DNA from: Kamptonema formosum PCC 10802
Lineage (GTDB): Bacteria > Cyanobacteriota > Cyanobacteriia > Cyanobacteriales > Oscillatoriaceae
Direction: 5' to 3'
DNA: 64,000 nt
NCBI RefSeq assembly: GCF_000332335.1
Contig: NZ_KB235948.1
Location: forward strand, 1,834,552 to 1,898,551
Part shown: piece by piece, positions 26,437 to 35,254 of the stretch
Layout: each line of letters starts with the position of its first letter
How positions within the stretch are numbered: the first letter of the stretch is position 1
The notes under the pieces: model-generated
What the model saw: the letters and a program-made list of their open reading frames with translations, nothing else
The model's database searches: none
What the model was told of the DNA's origin: nothing
Translations under genes and position numbers: made by a program

Positions 26437-29400
26437 TCACCGCAATCCCTGACAAGTAAAAGCTGACCAGTAGAAGAAATCAGAAAAGGGAAATTCCTCA
26501 GTGCAAGCTGTCTCCAACTGGCTCTGAGTTATTTCCACCTTTTGCTGCTTATCATAGCACCGATCGTACTCCTTTTGCAACTCCTCCACCGCCTCAGGAG
26601 ATTCTTTTTTCGCTTTATCATAAGCGGCGGATGCCCGCTCTAATTCCTCCTCAGCCTCTTGCAGGTGCTTGTCGAGCAAAGGCGAAAGCACCGGCTCGTA
26701 TTTAGCCGCCAGCTCGCTTCCCGAAAGAGTGCGCAAGTCCTGTTGCGCCTGTCTCAACGCCTCGGGGCGAGGTAGGTTTTGCTTGTGCCGGTGGTAAAAC
26801 AGAGAGAACAGGGACGTGGCCAGGTCGTTTACCGACCAGAGCGTGCTCACCACACTCCTCGCGCCGGCACACAAAAAGCCAAATCCTATTGTCAGGATAT
26901 CATCCGTCAAATCTTTTGTCAACCCTATTCCCGTTTCGCAGCAGGAAAGAAAGACATCGTGCAAATCCGGAACCCGCCACCCGGCTGTGAGGAGTTCTCC
27001 CAAGGTGATAAAACCATCTCCCAATATGAGGACGGATTCTAGGGGATTGTCCAGGCGGGATTGGGCGTGGTGGCTGGAGACAAGTCCTTCCACTTGTTTG
27101 ACGAGCCGGCGATATTCCGCGACAGTTGCATTGCGCCGGCCCCGCAAACGCCGCTCATCGGGAACCTGATACAGCCTTGCGATTTGATCGCCTTCAAAAC
27201 TGGCGGAGGGCAAGTCTTCTGTAGGATTTTCCACGATACCATATTTTAAGGACGCGACGGGGCGTTCTGCAGGGGGGCGCTTGTGGCAAAACTCCAGGAC
27301 TTGACAGCTGGGAACGTAACGGATGAGGAACTTATCGCCTAGATATTCCGTTTGCCCCCCCTTTTTAAGGGGGGGTTGGGGGGGAACTTCAACCGGCATG
27401 CCGGCGAAAGGAATCAGATGCAGGTACAGGTGAGGGATAAGGATGAGTTCTTCTATCCCTTGCAGGTGACGGGCAATTAGGTCATTCAGTTGGAGCCGGC
27501 TGGCAAGTTCCCCAAGGAACCCGCTAATGTTCTTTTTCCATGCCTGGTTATTGTTCACATAGGGAACTAACCAGTTGTAGTAAATCCAGTGTTGCAATGT
27601 CTCTATCCCTTGACCGGCACAGGTGTGGCAATCAACCAGGTTTTTCCGCAGGACAAAGATGTGAGTGTCGCTAGCAGTGGTGTAGAAACTGAGGAGAGCC
27701 GTCTTGTCATCGTGAATCAGCTGCTGCAAGGCGGCGATATCTGGCGTGGCGACCTTAATTTGACCCGCCAGCACCGCATCGAGCCGGCGCAGCTGTTGCC
27801 AAATGCCCTGCTTTTCTCCCTCTAAAGCTAAAATTTCTGCGTTGGTTTCCTTGAATTTAGCGCGACTGCGGGTGGCTGATGCCATTTCCCGCTGCGTGCT
27901 GGTGTCATTCATGCCCCGCAGTTGGTCGATTTGCCGCTGCTTTTTGTGAAACTCCTCCAGCAGTCGCTCAGCTTCAGGGGGAATTTCCCCGTTGGAGTAG
28001 CGGTCTTTACTCTTCATCAAATCGACCAGGAGCTTGGAGCGGGAGCGCTCGACATATTCAAATGCCTTTTCCAGATTGCCGGTGTTGATGCAAGCTTGCA
28101 CCATCTTTTGATAGATGTCAATAGATTCGCTGAAGATTTCCTGCCGGCGCTCGTCTGACATTGCCTGGGAGCGACTTTCTTCCACCGCATCGATTGCCGG
28201 TTCGTACCCCTGAATCGCTTCTCGCCATCGCCCTGCGGTGAAAGCCATATCGCCAAAATTGCGCCCAGTTCTGAGGCAATCTAGCGGAAAGGTGGCAGGA
28301 GTGTAGATTGTTAGGGCGGATTGGTAACACTGAATCGCTTCTTTAATTTGTCCTTGCTCCTTGTAAGCATTCCCCAGATTATTTTGAGTCCCCGCCCAAT
28401 CTTGGGGGAATGCGTCGCGGGTGCGTACCTGCAAGGCTTGCCCGTAACACTCGATTGCCTGTTTCAGATTCTCGGCTTTATCTCCCTTGATGCGGTACAG
28501 GTAAGCACTCCCCAGATTGTCTTGAGTCGCCGCCCAATTTTGGGGGAATCCGTCGCGGGTGCGTACCTGCAAGGCTTGCCCGTAACACTCGATTGCCAGT
28601 TCCAGATTCTCAGCTTTATCTCCCTTGATGCGGTACAGGTAAGCAACCCCCAGATTGTTTTGAGTCATCGCCCAATATTGGGGGAAGGCGTCGCGAGTGT
28701 GTACCTGCAAGGCTTGCCCGTAACACTTGATTGCGTGTTCCAGATTCTCAGCTTTATCTCCCTTGATGCGGTCCCTGTAAGCAATCCCCAGATTGTTTTG
28801 AGTCGTCGCCCAATCTTGGGGGAATGCGTCGCGGGTGCGTACCTGCAAGGCTTGCCCGTAACACTCGATTGCCAGTTCCAGATTCTCAGCTTTATCTCCC
28901 TTGATGCGGTCCCTGTAAGCAACCCCCAGATTGTTTTGAGTCGTCGCCCAATATTGGGGGAAGGCGTCGCGAGTGTATACCTGCAAGGCTTGCTGGTAAC
29001 ACTTGATTGCCAGTTCCAGATTCTCGGCTATATCTCCCTTGATGCGAACACGGTAAGCACTCCCCAGATTGTTTTGAGTCGTCGCCCATTCTTGGGGGAA
29101 GGCGTCGCGGGTGTATTCCAGCAAGGCTTGCTCGTAACACTCGATTGCCAGTTCCAGATTCTCGGCTTTATCTTCCTTGATGCGGTCCCTGTAAGCACAC
29201 CCCAGATTGTTTTGAGTCGCCGCCAAATCTTGGGGTAATGCCTCGCGGGTATATACCTGCAACACTTGCCGGAAACACGCGATTGCCAGTTCCAGATTCT
29301 CGGCTTTATCTCCCTTGATGCGGTCACGGTAAGCAATCCCCAGATTGTTTTGAGTCCTCGCCCAATATTGGGGGAATGCCTCGCGGGTATATACCTGCAA

Positions 29401-30486
29401 CGCTTGCCCGTAACACTCGATTGCCAGTTCCAGATTCTCAGCTTTATCTCCCTTGATGCGGTCCCTGTAAGCAACCCCCAGATTGTTTTGAGTCGTCGCC
29501 CAATCTTGGGGGAATGCCTCGCGGGTATATACCTGCAACGCTTGCCCGTAACATTCGATTGCCAGTTCCAGATTCTCGGCTATATCTCCATTGATGAGGT
29601 GCCTGTAAGCATCCCCCAGATTGTCTTGAGTAATCGCCCAATTTTGGGGGAATGCGTCGCGGCTTATTACCAGCAAGGCTTGTTGTAAACACTCGATTGC
29701 CAGTTTCAGATTCTCGGCTTTTTCTCCCTTGATGCGGTTGCAGTAAGCAATCCCCAGACAGATTTGAGTCGCCGCCCAATTTTGGGGGAATGCGTCGTGG
29801 GTGAGTACCTGCAAGGCTTGCCCGTAACACTCGATTGCCAGTTCCAGATTCTCGGCTTTATCTCCCTTGATGCGGTTACTGTAAGCACTCCCCAGATTGT
29901 TTTGAGTCGTCGCCCAATTTTGGGGGAAGGCGTCGCGGGGGAAGACTCGCAGAGCGAGATAGTAGCCGGCAATCGCCATCTCCAGATTGCTGGCTCTGTT
30001 GCCCAAGGGAAACTGCGCAATTAGGTAGCTGAAATTGCCAAAAACTGCTGCGTAGGCTGGGGCTTGTTCTGGCTCAGCTTCCGACAGAATCTCTGCTCCC
30101 CAACTTGCGAACAGTTCAGCCAAGGTGTCATTCAGTTTGTCCTGGTTGGCAGAAAGCAGCGGGTACACCACTTTCTGATTAGCATTGTTGTCGCGGGTGG
30201 CTTGGAGTACCTCACACAAGAACGCGAGATATTCTTCTCGGAGTGCTGCAGTTGCGGAATTGCTGATATATGCTGCTAGCCGGCGAGCAACATCCGTTAA
30301 AAATTCAGCCCGGCTCCCCTCGCCCTGTTGCGCCAGCCAAGCTGCCACCTGTTCCATCACTCGCACCAAGCCCTCATCAATCAGGTTTTGGTGGGCATTT
30401 AGGCTGTCACCAACTTCTTCCCAACTGCGACAGTTGAGTAAGGCTTGGATAAGATTGAGATAGTCTTGTTGGCGCTGTTCGTCCAT
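26437..30486 (-). CDS. Giant TPR-CHAT (caspase-like) protein
   Basis: A 1349-residue protein. Residues about 140-720 hold about twelve consecutive 46-residue TPR-like units with AENLELAIECYGQALQV and NNLGxAYRDRIKGDK, then a less regular TPR stretch. A helical linker follows (about 790-900). The C-terminal CHAT domain has the caspase-like dyad: His in VSSHHAQ (near residue 1138) and Cys in FLSCCETG (near 1183). A charged coiled coil (EEELERASAAYDKAKKE) follows. CHAT domains are proteases or protease-like. Substrate is unknown. It is the last gene of a five-gene leftward cluster with DUF1822, a sigma-like factor and two membrane proteins. A PPQPPLKKGG stretch at 27351-27388 is an in-frame copy of a dispersed repeat. 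Confidence 0.93.
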   Translation of the reverse strand: MDEQRQQDYLNLIQALLNCRSWEEVGDSLNAHQNLIDEGLVRVMEQVAAWLAQQGEGSRAEFLTDVARRLAAYISNSATAALREEYLAFLCEVLQATRDNNANQKVVYPLLSANQDKLNDTLAELFASWGAEILSEAEPEQAPAYAAVFGNFSYLIAQFPLGNRASNLEMAIAGYYLALRVFPRDAFPQNWATTQNNLGSAYSNRIKGDKAENLELAIECYGQALQVLTHDAFPQNWAATQICLGIAYCNRIKGEKAENLKLAIECLQQALLVISRDAFPQNWAITQDNLGDAYRHLINGDIAENLELAIECYGQALQVYTREAFPQDWATTQNNLGVAYRDRIKGDKAENLELAIECYGQALQVYTREAFPQYWARTQNNLGIAYRDRIKGDKAENLELAIACFRQVLQVYTREALPQDLAATQNNLGCAYRDRIKEDKAENLELAIECYEQALLEYTRDAFPQEWATTQNNLGSAYRVRIKGDIAENLELAIKCYQQALQVYTRDAFPQYWATTQNNLGVAYRDRIKGDKAENLELAIECYGQALQVRTRDAFPQDWATTQNNLGIAYRDRIKGDKAENLEHAIKCYGQALQVHTRDAFPQYWAMTQNNLGVAYLYRIKGDKAENLELAIECYGQALQVRTRDGFPQNWAATQDNLGSAYLYRIKGDKAENLKQAIECYGQALQVRTRDAFPQDWAGTQNNLGNAYKEQGQIKEAIQCYQSALTIYTPATFPLDCLRTGRNFGDMAFTAGRWREAIQGYEPAIDAVEESRSQAMSDERRQEIFSESIDIYQKMVQACINTGNLEKAFEYVERSRSKLLVDLMKSKDRYSNGEIPPEAERLLEEFHKKQRQIDQLRGMNDTSTQREMASATRSRAKFKETNAEILALEGEKQGIWQQLRRLDAVLAGQIKVATPDIAALQQLIHDDKTALLSFYTTASDTHIFVLRKNLVDCHTCAGQGIETLQHWIYYNWLVPYVNNNQAWKKNISGFLGELASRLQLNDLIARHLQGIEELILIPHLYLHLIPFAGMPVEVPPQPPLKKGGQTEYLGDKFLIRYVPSCQVLEFCHKRPPAERPVASLKYGIVENPTEDLPSASFEGDQIARLYQVPDERRLRGRRNATVAEYRRLVKQVEGLVSSHHAQSRLDNPLESVLILGDGFITLGELLTAGWRVPDLHDVFLSCCETGIGLTKDLTDDILTIGFGFLCAGARSVVSTLWSVNDLATSLFSLFYHRHKQNLPRPEALRQAQQDLRTLSGSELAAKYEPVLSPLLDKHLQEAEEELERASAAYDKAKKESPEAVEELQKEYDRCYDKQQKVEITQSQLETACTEEFPFSDFFYWSAFTCQGLR

Positions 30487-30663
30487 TTGTTTTCTCTCGG
30501 TGAATCGTGCTGTTTATGTCTACCCCCTACGCTTCCCCGCTCTCGCACAGAGAGCTAGGGGGTGAGGTTCATCTTTATTTAGTATCGGCTGCCGGCAACT
30601 TTTTATGCCGGCTCTCTTCAGGGCGGTTAAAAATTCATCTCCCCACCCCACCCCCACATCAAC

Positions 30664-31437
30664 TTATTCAGGATCTCCCCAAATCTCAACCAACTTCTTC
30701 AGCAGACTTTCGGCTAAATCCTGCGCCGCAATTTTCGCATTCTGATCAATCTTGGTGGATTTGAGGACAACCCCACCGGCACTCACCCCGCCAGAGAGAA
30801 CCACATCTCCCCCCTTCCCCCGCCATTTATATTTACGTTCCAGCCGGTAGATGCGCTCGAACTGGGCAATTATCTCAGATATCGAAGTCGCTTCTAGCAA
30901 CTCCTGCACCTTTTCATTCCCCTCCGCTGACTCACGCACCGCCTCTATCCCCGACTCCAGCCTAAACAGATAGTCCAGCAGAGATTCAATCTCCTCTAGC
31001 TCTTCAATCTTGATAATAGCCGGCACCGGCACATCAGCCGCTCGCATAAATCCCAACAGCTGCGCCTTCTCGTCAGAGCGCCCCTCAAACCGCACCGCCA
31101 CATAGGCGAGCCGGTCTTCTGTCACCTCCACCGGCAGAGATATTTCCGTCTCCCCACTATAACATGGCCGGCACTCTAACCTCCCCAAATCCGGAAGAGT
31201 CAAATCCGCCACATCATGGAAGATCCTGATAACAGGATTCCAGCTCTCCCCCGCCGATAAATCCGTTTCATAGTTCAGGGATAGCACAAAACTATTCACC
31301 GCCCACACCGCCAGAGTATTATAATACACCTGCCGCTGTTTTTCCTCCGTCTCCTGTTCCGCCGCAAACTTCCGCGCCCGCGCCCGCGCTTCTTCTCCCA
31401 GAGGGATTGTCAGGTTATAGGTATCTGTCCCGTTCAT
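30664..31437 (-). CDS. DUF1822-family protein
   Basis: A 257-residue protein. The N-terminal text LTIPLGEEARARARKFAAEQETEEKQRQVYYNTLAVWAVNSFL-type block is characteristic of cyanobacterial DUF1822. It continues with ETDLSAGESWNPVIRIFHDVADLTLPDLGRLECRP. No membrane segment is seen and the second half is acidic. Families of this type commonly sit between a sigma-like gene and a CHAT gene in cyanobacteria, as here: it starts two bases after the sigma-like stop. A regulatory or adaptor role is inferred from that context; the molecular function is unknown. Confidence 0.85.
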   Translation of the reverse strand: MNGTDTYNLTIPLGEEARARARKFAAEQETEEKQRQVYYNTLAVWAVNSFVLSLNYETDLSAGESWNPVIRIFHDVADLTLPDLGRLECRPCYSGETEISLPVEVTEDRLAYVAVRFEGRSDEKAQLLGFMRAADVPVPAIIKIEELEEIESLLDYLFRLESGIEAVRESAEGNEKVQELLEATSISEIIAQFERIYRLERKYKWRGKGGDVVLSGGVSAGGVVLKSTKIDQNAKIAAQDLAESLLKKLVEIWGDPE

Positions 31438-31439
31438 AG

Positions 31440-32192
31440 CTAGTCCTCCAGTTTATCTCTAAATTTCTCAGCAATTCTCCTTAACAGAGGCTTGCACCTC
31501 CTATGCCAGTGCGCTGTAATCGTCCCTTGTTCAACGCCCAACGCCTTGGCGATATCCTTCCATTTCTCCGGCGGCTCAGTCCCAATCCGCCGGCGGTAAA
31601 TTTCCCCGCAGTTACACGCGGGATATTCCTCCGAGGCGCAATCTTCTAATTCCGGCAGACATTTTTCAAGCCAAAAGCGCTTATTTTCTTCTTGAATCGC
31701 CTTCTCCAGCGGAGACGGATTGTCGGAATCTGCTATAATGTCTCCCACCAGATCCCCATCCTCGCCAATGGGGCGATCTAGCTCAACCGTCTTCGGTCGA
31801 TTTTTTCGCTCCCGCCACAAGTCAATGCAATCCCGCTTCAGAATCAGATTGTACCAGTTAACAAACTTTTTCCTGACAAGCTCAGACTGCGCCTCAGCCA
31901 GCTCCAGATTGTAAGTCTGGGGAAACTTCTGGATCGTCCTGTAAAGGCTCTTTTCTGTACGCTTGAGAGCGTCATAATAATAGACACGCAACCCGGCGTC
32001 AAGACGCTGTTCAGTGAGGATACCAGGTAGCTGCTCAGCCAGACCGATAATGCGATCCACATCTGCTTTTCGCCCTGGACTTTCCGGCTCTTGCGCGATT
32101 GCTTTTTGGATCAGCTGCTTGAGCAGCCCATCCACATCCTGATTGCCCATAAAAGCACATACTGCCAAAAAGGAATGCTCGTAATATAACAT
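31440..32192 (-). CDS. Divergent sigma-70-like factor
   Basis: Region 2-like text KFVNWYNLILKRDCIDLWRERKNRP (DNA melting/-10 recognition) precedes a region 4-like helix-turn-helix, KWKDIAKALGVEQGTITAHWHRRCKPLLRRI. Between them is a spacer with four Cys (CLPELEDC...CNCGE), perhaps metal-binding. I chose the ATG at 32192, which has GGAAGAGG about 12 bases upstream; an ATG at 32150 is an alternative. The frame extends to 32372, but that part is repeat-derived (CTGETPVLRLR). Length is 250 residues. It may direct polymerase to special promoters or be a DNA-binding regulator derived from a sigma factor. Confidence 0.78.
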   Translation of the reverse strand: MLYYEHSFLAVCAFMGNQDVDGLLKQLIQKAIAQEPESPGRKADVDRIIGLAEQLPGILTEQRLDAGLRVYYYDALKRTEKSLYRTIQKFPQTYNLELAEAQSELVRKKFVNWYNLILKRDCIDLWRERKNRPKTVELDRPIGEDGDLVGDIIADSDNPSPLEKAIQEENKRFWLEKCLPELEDCASEEYPACNCGEIYRRRIGTEPPEKWKDIAKALGVEQGTITAHWHRRCKPLLRRIAEKFRDKLED

Positions 32193-32224
32193 AGAAAGCC
32201 GGCACCTCTTCCATTTTAACAAAA

Positions 32225-32406
32225 ATTTACACAGACGTTGGACAGGCGTCGCGCCTGTCCACTGGAAGACCTTTCTCAGACGTAGCACAGGCGTCTCGCC
32301 TGTGCACCCGCCGGTGCGCAGACGTAGCACAGGCGTCTCGCCTGTGCACCCGCCTTTTGGGCTAAAGCCCAACTACGAACCTTTTGGGCTAAAGCCCAAC
32401 TACAAA
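32225..32406. repeat. Cluster of CAGGCGTCTCGCCTG palindromes and GGGCTAAAGCCC hairpins
   Basis: Three copies of GGACAGGCGTCGCGCCTGTCC-type palindromes (the latter two CACAGGCGTCTCGCCTGTG) lie at 32236-32348. Two copies of the GGGCTAAAGCCCAACTAC unit follow at about 32359-32406. They sit between the membrane-protein stop and the sigma-like start, so they would be transcribed within the cluster. Confidence 0.85.
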
Positions 32407-32407
32407 C

Positions 32408-33706
32408 CTACGCCGCATCCCCGAAATCCCGCTGAGAATTCCGCTTTTCTTCCTCCCAGCACCGGCAAGCTTCAGCATACACCTCTTGAGCGCCGGCAAT
32501 CCCCTCCTCGCACCGCTTAATCTTATTACTATACTTGAAATTCACCCACTTCAGCTCTTCCGCCACAGCATCCCGCAGCTTGCCCGTTTGTTCCGCCACC
32601 CACCGCATCTTATACTCCGCCACTTGCTGCGGCGAAAAAGTCCCCGCCGGCGCTTTAAAACGCTCAGGCAACTTAGCCAAATCCGCCTTAAACTTAAACA
32701 AACGCTGCTCAATCAGCTGCTCGCACTCCTTCTGCAACTTCAGCTTCTCCTCACCCAGCCAGACAATTTTGAAATCCGCCTCAGCCATCGCCCAATTTTT
32801 CAGCCGCCCGCTGGAATCCCCCTCCCGCACAAACTTTTCCCGGCGCTCATCAAGAGCCTTTTCCCACTCCCACTCCCGCTGAGCATCCGCAATTTCCTCA
32901 TCAATCGAAACCAGCTTATTCAGCTCCACAGGTTCCAGCTCACCCACAGGATAGGGCAGGTACTTCTCAATCAAATCCCGGTCATGTTCCGGCATTTCAA
33001 AGCACTCGCTCTGAATCGAAGCCGCAGTCCACAGCATCGCCACCGGCAAACTCGCCGCAATCACATTAAACAGCACCCCTCCCGGCAAACCCAACCCCAT
33101 CACAATCCCCAAAGACATCGCATATTCCGCCCCACTCAGCCCCACAGCCAGCCCCAAATCCAGAGGCGACTGATTTTGCAAATTTTTCCCCTCAACTTGC
33201 AGCACCAAACTCGTTTTTGTGTGATAGAATAGTTCAGAGAGTTCATTCACCGGCGGATTAGCTCGCTGCTGGCTGACAATATCATCCAGAGCTTGTTGAG
33301 TGTTGCGCTTGCGACGCCCGCGAGCCATCACCTGAGTCGCCTTAGTATCCGCCAGAACCCCCGCCAAACTCCCCATCCCCAGAGAAGCCGGCAGACTCAA
33401 ATACCCCAAGCGAGACGTGAGGATTTGCGCCCCCGCACTGAACGCCAGAGCACTCATCGCCGCCACCACAATATTACAAGCCTTTTTCATTTCCGGAGAA
33501 GGCTGCCGGTGAGCCGAAGGAGCCAAATCCTGAATGCGGACATTAGCCTCCTCCGATTCCGCATATTTCTTCTCCCATTCGCTCATCTGAGCGCGGACTT
33601 GTTGAGGCAGGCGCTCAATCAGTTCTCGGTGCAGGAACATCCAGCTAATCACAGATGCCCAACCCAGGTTGCGGCTGCCGGTGGTAGAATGGATAGATGC
33701 AGTCAT
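32408..33706 (-). CDS. Membrane and coiled-coil protein of the CHAT cluster
   Basis: I do not recognise the family. The ATG at 33706 has GGAAGG about nine bases upstream and gives 432 residues. The first 80 residues are helical and charged (LIERLPQQVRAQMSEWEKKYAE). Hydrophobic segments are ACNIVVAAMSALAFSAGAQIL, LPASLGMGSLAGVLA, LGLAVGLSGAEYAMSLGIVMGLGL and VLFNVIAASLPVAMLWTAA. The C-terminal 190 residues are a long charged helical region rich in Glu, Lys and Trp (EWEWEKALDERREKFV), probably coiled coil. It would present a cytoplasmic stalk next to the sigma/DUF1822/CHAT products; that is inference. Confidence 0.7.
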   Translation of the reverse strand: MTASIHSTTGSRNLGWASVISWMFLHRELIERLPQQVRAQMSEWEKKYAESEEANVRIQDLAPSAHRQPSPEMKKACNIVVAAMSALAFSAGAQILTSRLGYLSLPASLGMGSLAGVLADTKATQVMARGRRKRNTQQALDDIVSQQRANPPVNELSELFYHTKTSLVLQVEGKNLQNQSPLDLGLAVGLSGAEYAMSLGIVMGLGLPGGVLFNVIAASLPVAMLWTAASIQSECFEMPEHDRDLIEKYLPYPVGELEPVELNKLVSIDEEIADAQREWEWEKALDERREKFVREGDSSGRLKNWAMAEADFKIVWLGEEKLKLQKECEQLIEQRLFKFKADLAKLPERFKAPAGTFSPQQVAEYKMRWVAEQTGKLRDAVAEELKWVNFKYSNKIKRCEEGIAGAQEVYAEACRCWEEEKRNSQRDFGDAA

Positions 33707-33923
33707 TGTCTTTACCTTCCCATAATATCGTGAGCCCGTATCAACTCGACGCACCCGTATCAAATCGAGGCAGAGCCTCCCTGCTCTCGTTCCCAGCCAG
33801 AGCCTGGGAACGAGGAATATCGCTTGTGAAATTTAATCGGTAAGGGGAATAAAATTATGCAGCCTTCCCCAAAAAAATCTCTCTCTTCTCCCGGGGGTGG
33901 GGTGCCCCGCACCCAATCGAAAA

Positions 33924-34652
33924 TTATTGATTCCCCCGCAACCGGCGAGCTCTCTCAAAAGCCGAATCAACACAAGGCACAACAGATTGCCGGACCTCGC
34001 TCTCATCCTTACCCGGATTCAGCAGACAAACGCTCGCCCTTCCCTGCAAATGACTTTCCAACGCCTCTTGCAACCTCCCAGAGGGAACCATCAGCGCCAC
34101 AACCCCCCGCTTTTCCCCAATCTCATCCACCAGCGCCTGAACGCGGTTATAATCGAGAGCCGGCTGACCAGGACCAGGTTCCGCATCATCAATTAAAATA
34201 GTAGCCACTGTAGGATTGAGATTCTTCTTGTCCCGCTGTTCCTGGATAGCCGCATTAATCCGCTCCAGCAACAAAATCAGAGAAGTCCCCGGCTGCTTAT
34301 TGCGGATTTCCCGCTCAGTCTTCTGACACTCGCCCAAAAGAGACAAACTGTTAAAAACAGTGATATCCTTAGAGAGGACAGGCCGGTCAGCAAAAGGAAT
34401 CAGCAGAACCGTGTCCCCCGGTTTATAATTGTGAGTGCCGGCTTGACAGTGAGCCCTTCGCTCCTTAACGTAACCCGCCGCCGATTCCGAATTGTCATCA
34501 GCCCGAATGTGGATAACCGGCTGAGTGGTGAACTCCACCGCCAGACTCCCTCCCACAACCGCAACCGCCAAAACCACAGCTGCAACAATCGCCGGCGATT
34601 TCCACCAAACTCTTTCTGGTTGGACGGGAAGGGGCGTATAGTACCTGCTCAT
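33924..34652 (-). CDS. Single-pass membrane protein, possible vWA-like soluble domain
   Basis: A 242-residue protein. A short N-terminus (MSRYYTPLPVQPERVWWKSP) leads to one membrane segment (AIVAAVVLAVAVVGGSLAVEF). A soluble domain follows with alternating strands and helices (DTVLLIPFADRPVLSKDITV, SLILLLERINAAIQEQRDKK, VATILIDDAEPG, RGVVALMVPSGRLQEAL, ASVCLLNPG). This pattern resembles a von Willebrand A or Rossmann-like fold, but a clean MIDAS motif is not visible. It is the first gene of the leftward CHAT cluster, 217 bp before the next gene. No family is recognised. Confidence 0.6.
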   Translation of the reverse strand: MSRYYTPLPVQPERVWWKSPAIVAAVVLAVAVVGGSLAVEFTTQPVIHIRADDNSESAAGYVKERRAHCQAGTHNYKPGDTVLLIPFADRPVLSKDITVFNSLSLLGECQKTEREIRNKQPGTSLILLLERINAAIQEQRDKKNLNPTVATILIDDAEPGPGQPALDYNRVQALVDEIGEKRGVVALMVPSGRLQEALESHLQGRASVCLLNPGKDESEVRQSVVPCVDSAFERARRLRGNQ

Positions 34653-35254
34653 AAAGGCATCTCCATGCGCTCGTTAAACAGGTATCGGGTTGCTCCCCCC
34701 GATTTATACAAAAGAGATAAAAAACTTAACAATCCAGGCGTAGGACAGGCGTCCCGCCTGTCCCCTGTCCCCTGTCCCCTGTCCCCCCTGTCCACAACCC
34801 ATCCCGACTTTGGACCGGCATCCCACCTGTCCCATCGCCGGTCCCCAACCCATCCCGACGTAGGACAGGCGGGACGCCTGTCCCCCCCTGTCCCATGTCC
34901 CCCGCCCCCACACCGCGTTTGCTCTGCAAAGTCTGCCGGTGGGGGCGGGTTCACTCGAAATATCTGCTAATGGCTTCGGATATAGCAGTAGCCAGTTAGA
35001 TTAGGACACTGGGATCGGAGGGAACGCAATTCCTACCAAGTATAGGCGTAGGGCAGGCGTCTCGCCTGCCCTCAAGGTCTCGCTCGATCGGAGGGAACGC
35101 AATTCCTACGAAGTATAGGCGTAGGGCAGGCGTCTCGCCTGCCCTCAAGGTCTCGCTTGACAGGCGAGACGCCTGTCCTACGTCCTAACCAAAGGCTAAA
35201 ATCCCCTCTCACTCCCCCTCCCCCCGTGCGGGGAGGGGGTTGGGGGGTGCGGTT
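34653..35254. repeat. Repeat-filled gap: CAGGCG(TCTC)GCCTG palindromes and a 73-bp direct repeat
   Basis: At 34738-34890 are several copies of TAGGACAGGCGTCCCGCCTG-type palindromes and CCCTGTCCCCTGTCC runs. At 35013-35085 and 35086-35158 are two copies of a 73-bp unit starting GATCGGAGGGAACGCAATTC and ending TCAAGGTCTCGCT. At 35208-35252 is the CTCCCCCTCCCC/GGGGAGGGGG hairpin found elsewhere in the window. No gene is supported. The start region of the CHAT cluster promoter should lie near 34653-34735. Confidence 0.8.

Noticed and set aside
28321-29830. Long opposite-strand ORFs inside the TPR region of the CHAT gene.
   Set aside because: They are open only because of the 138-bp periodic TPR DNA and are shadows of the real gene.
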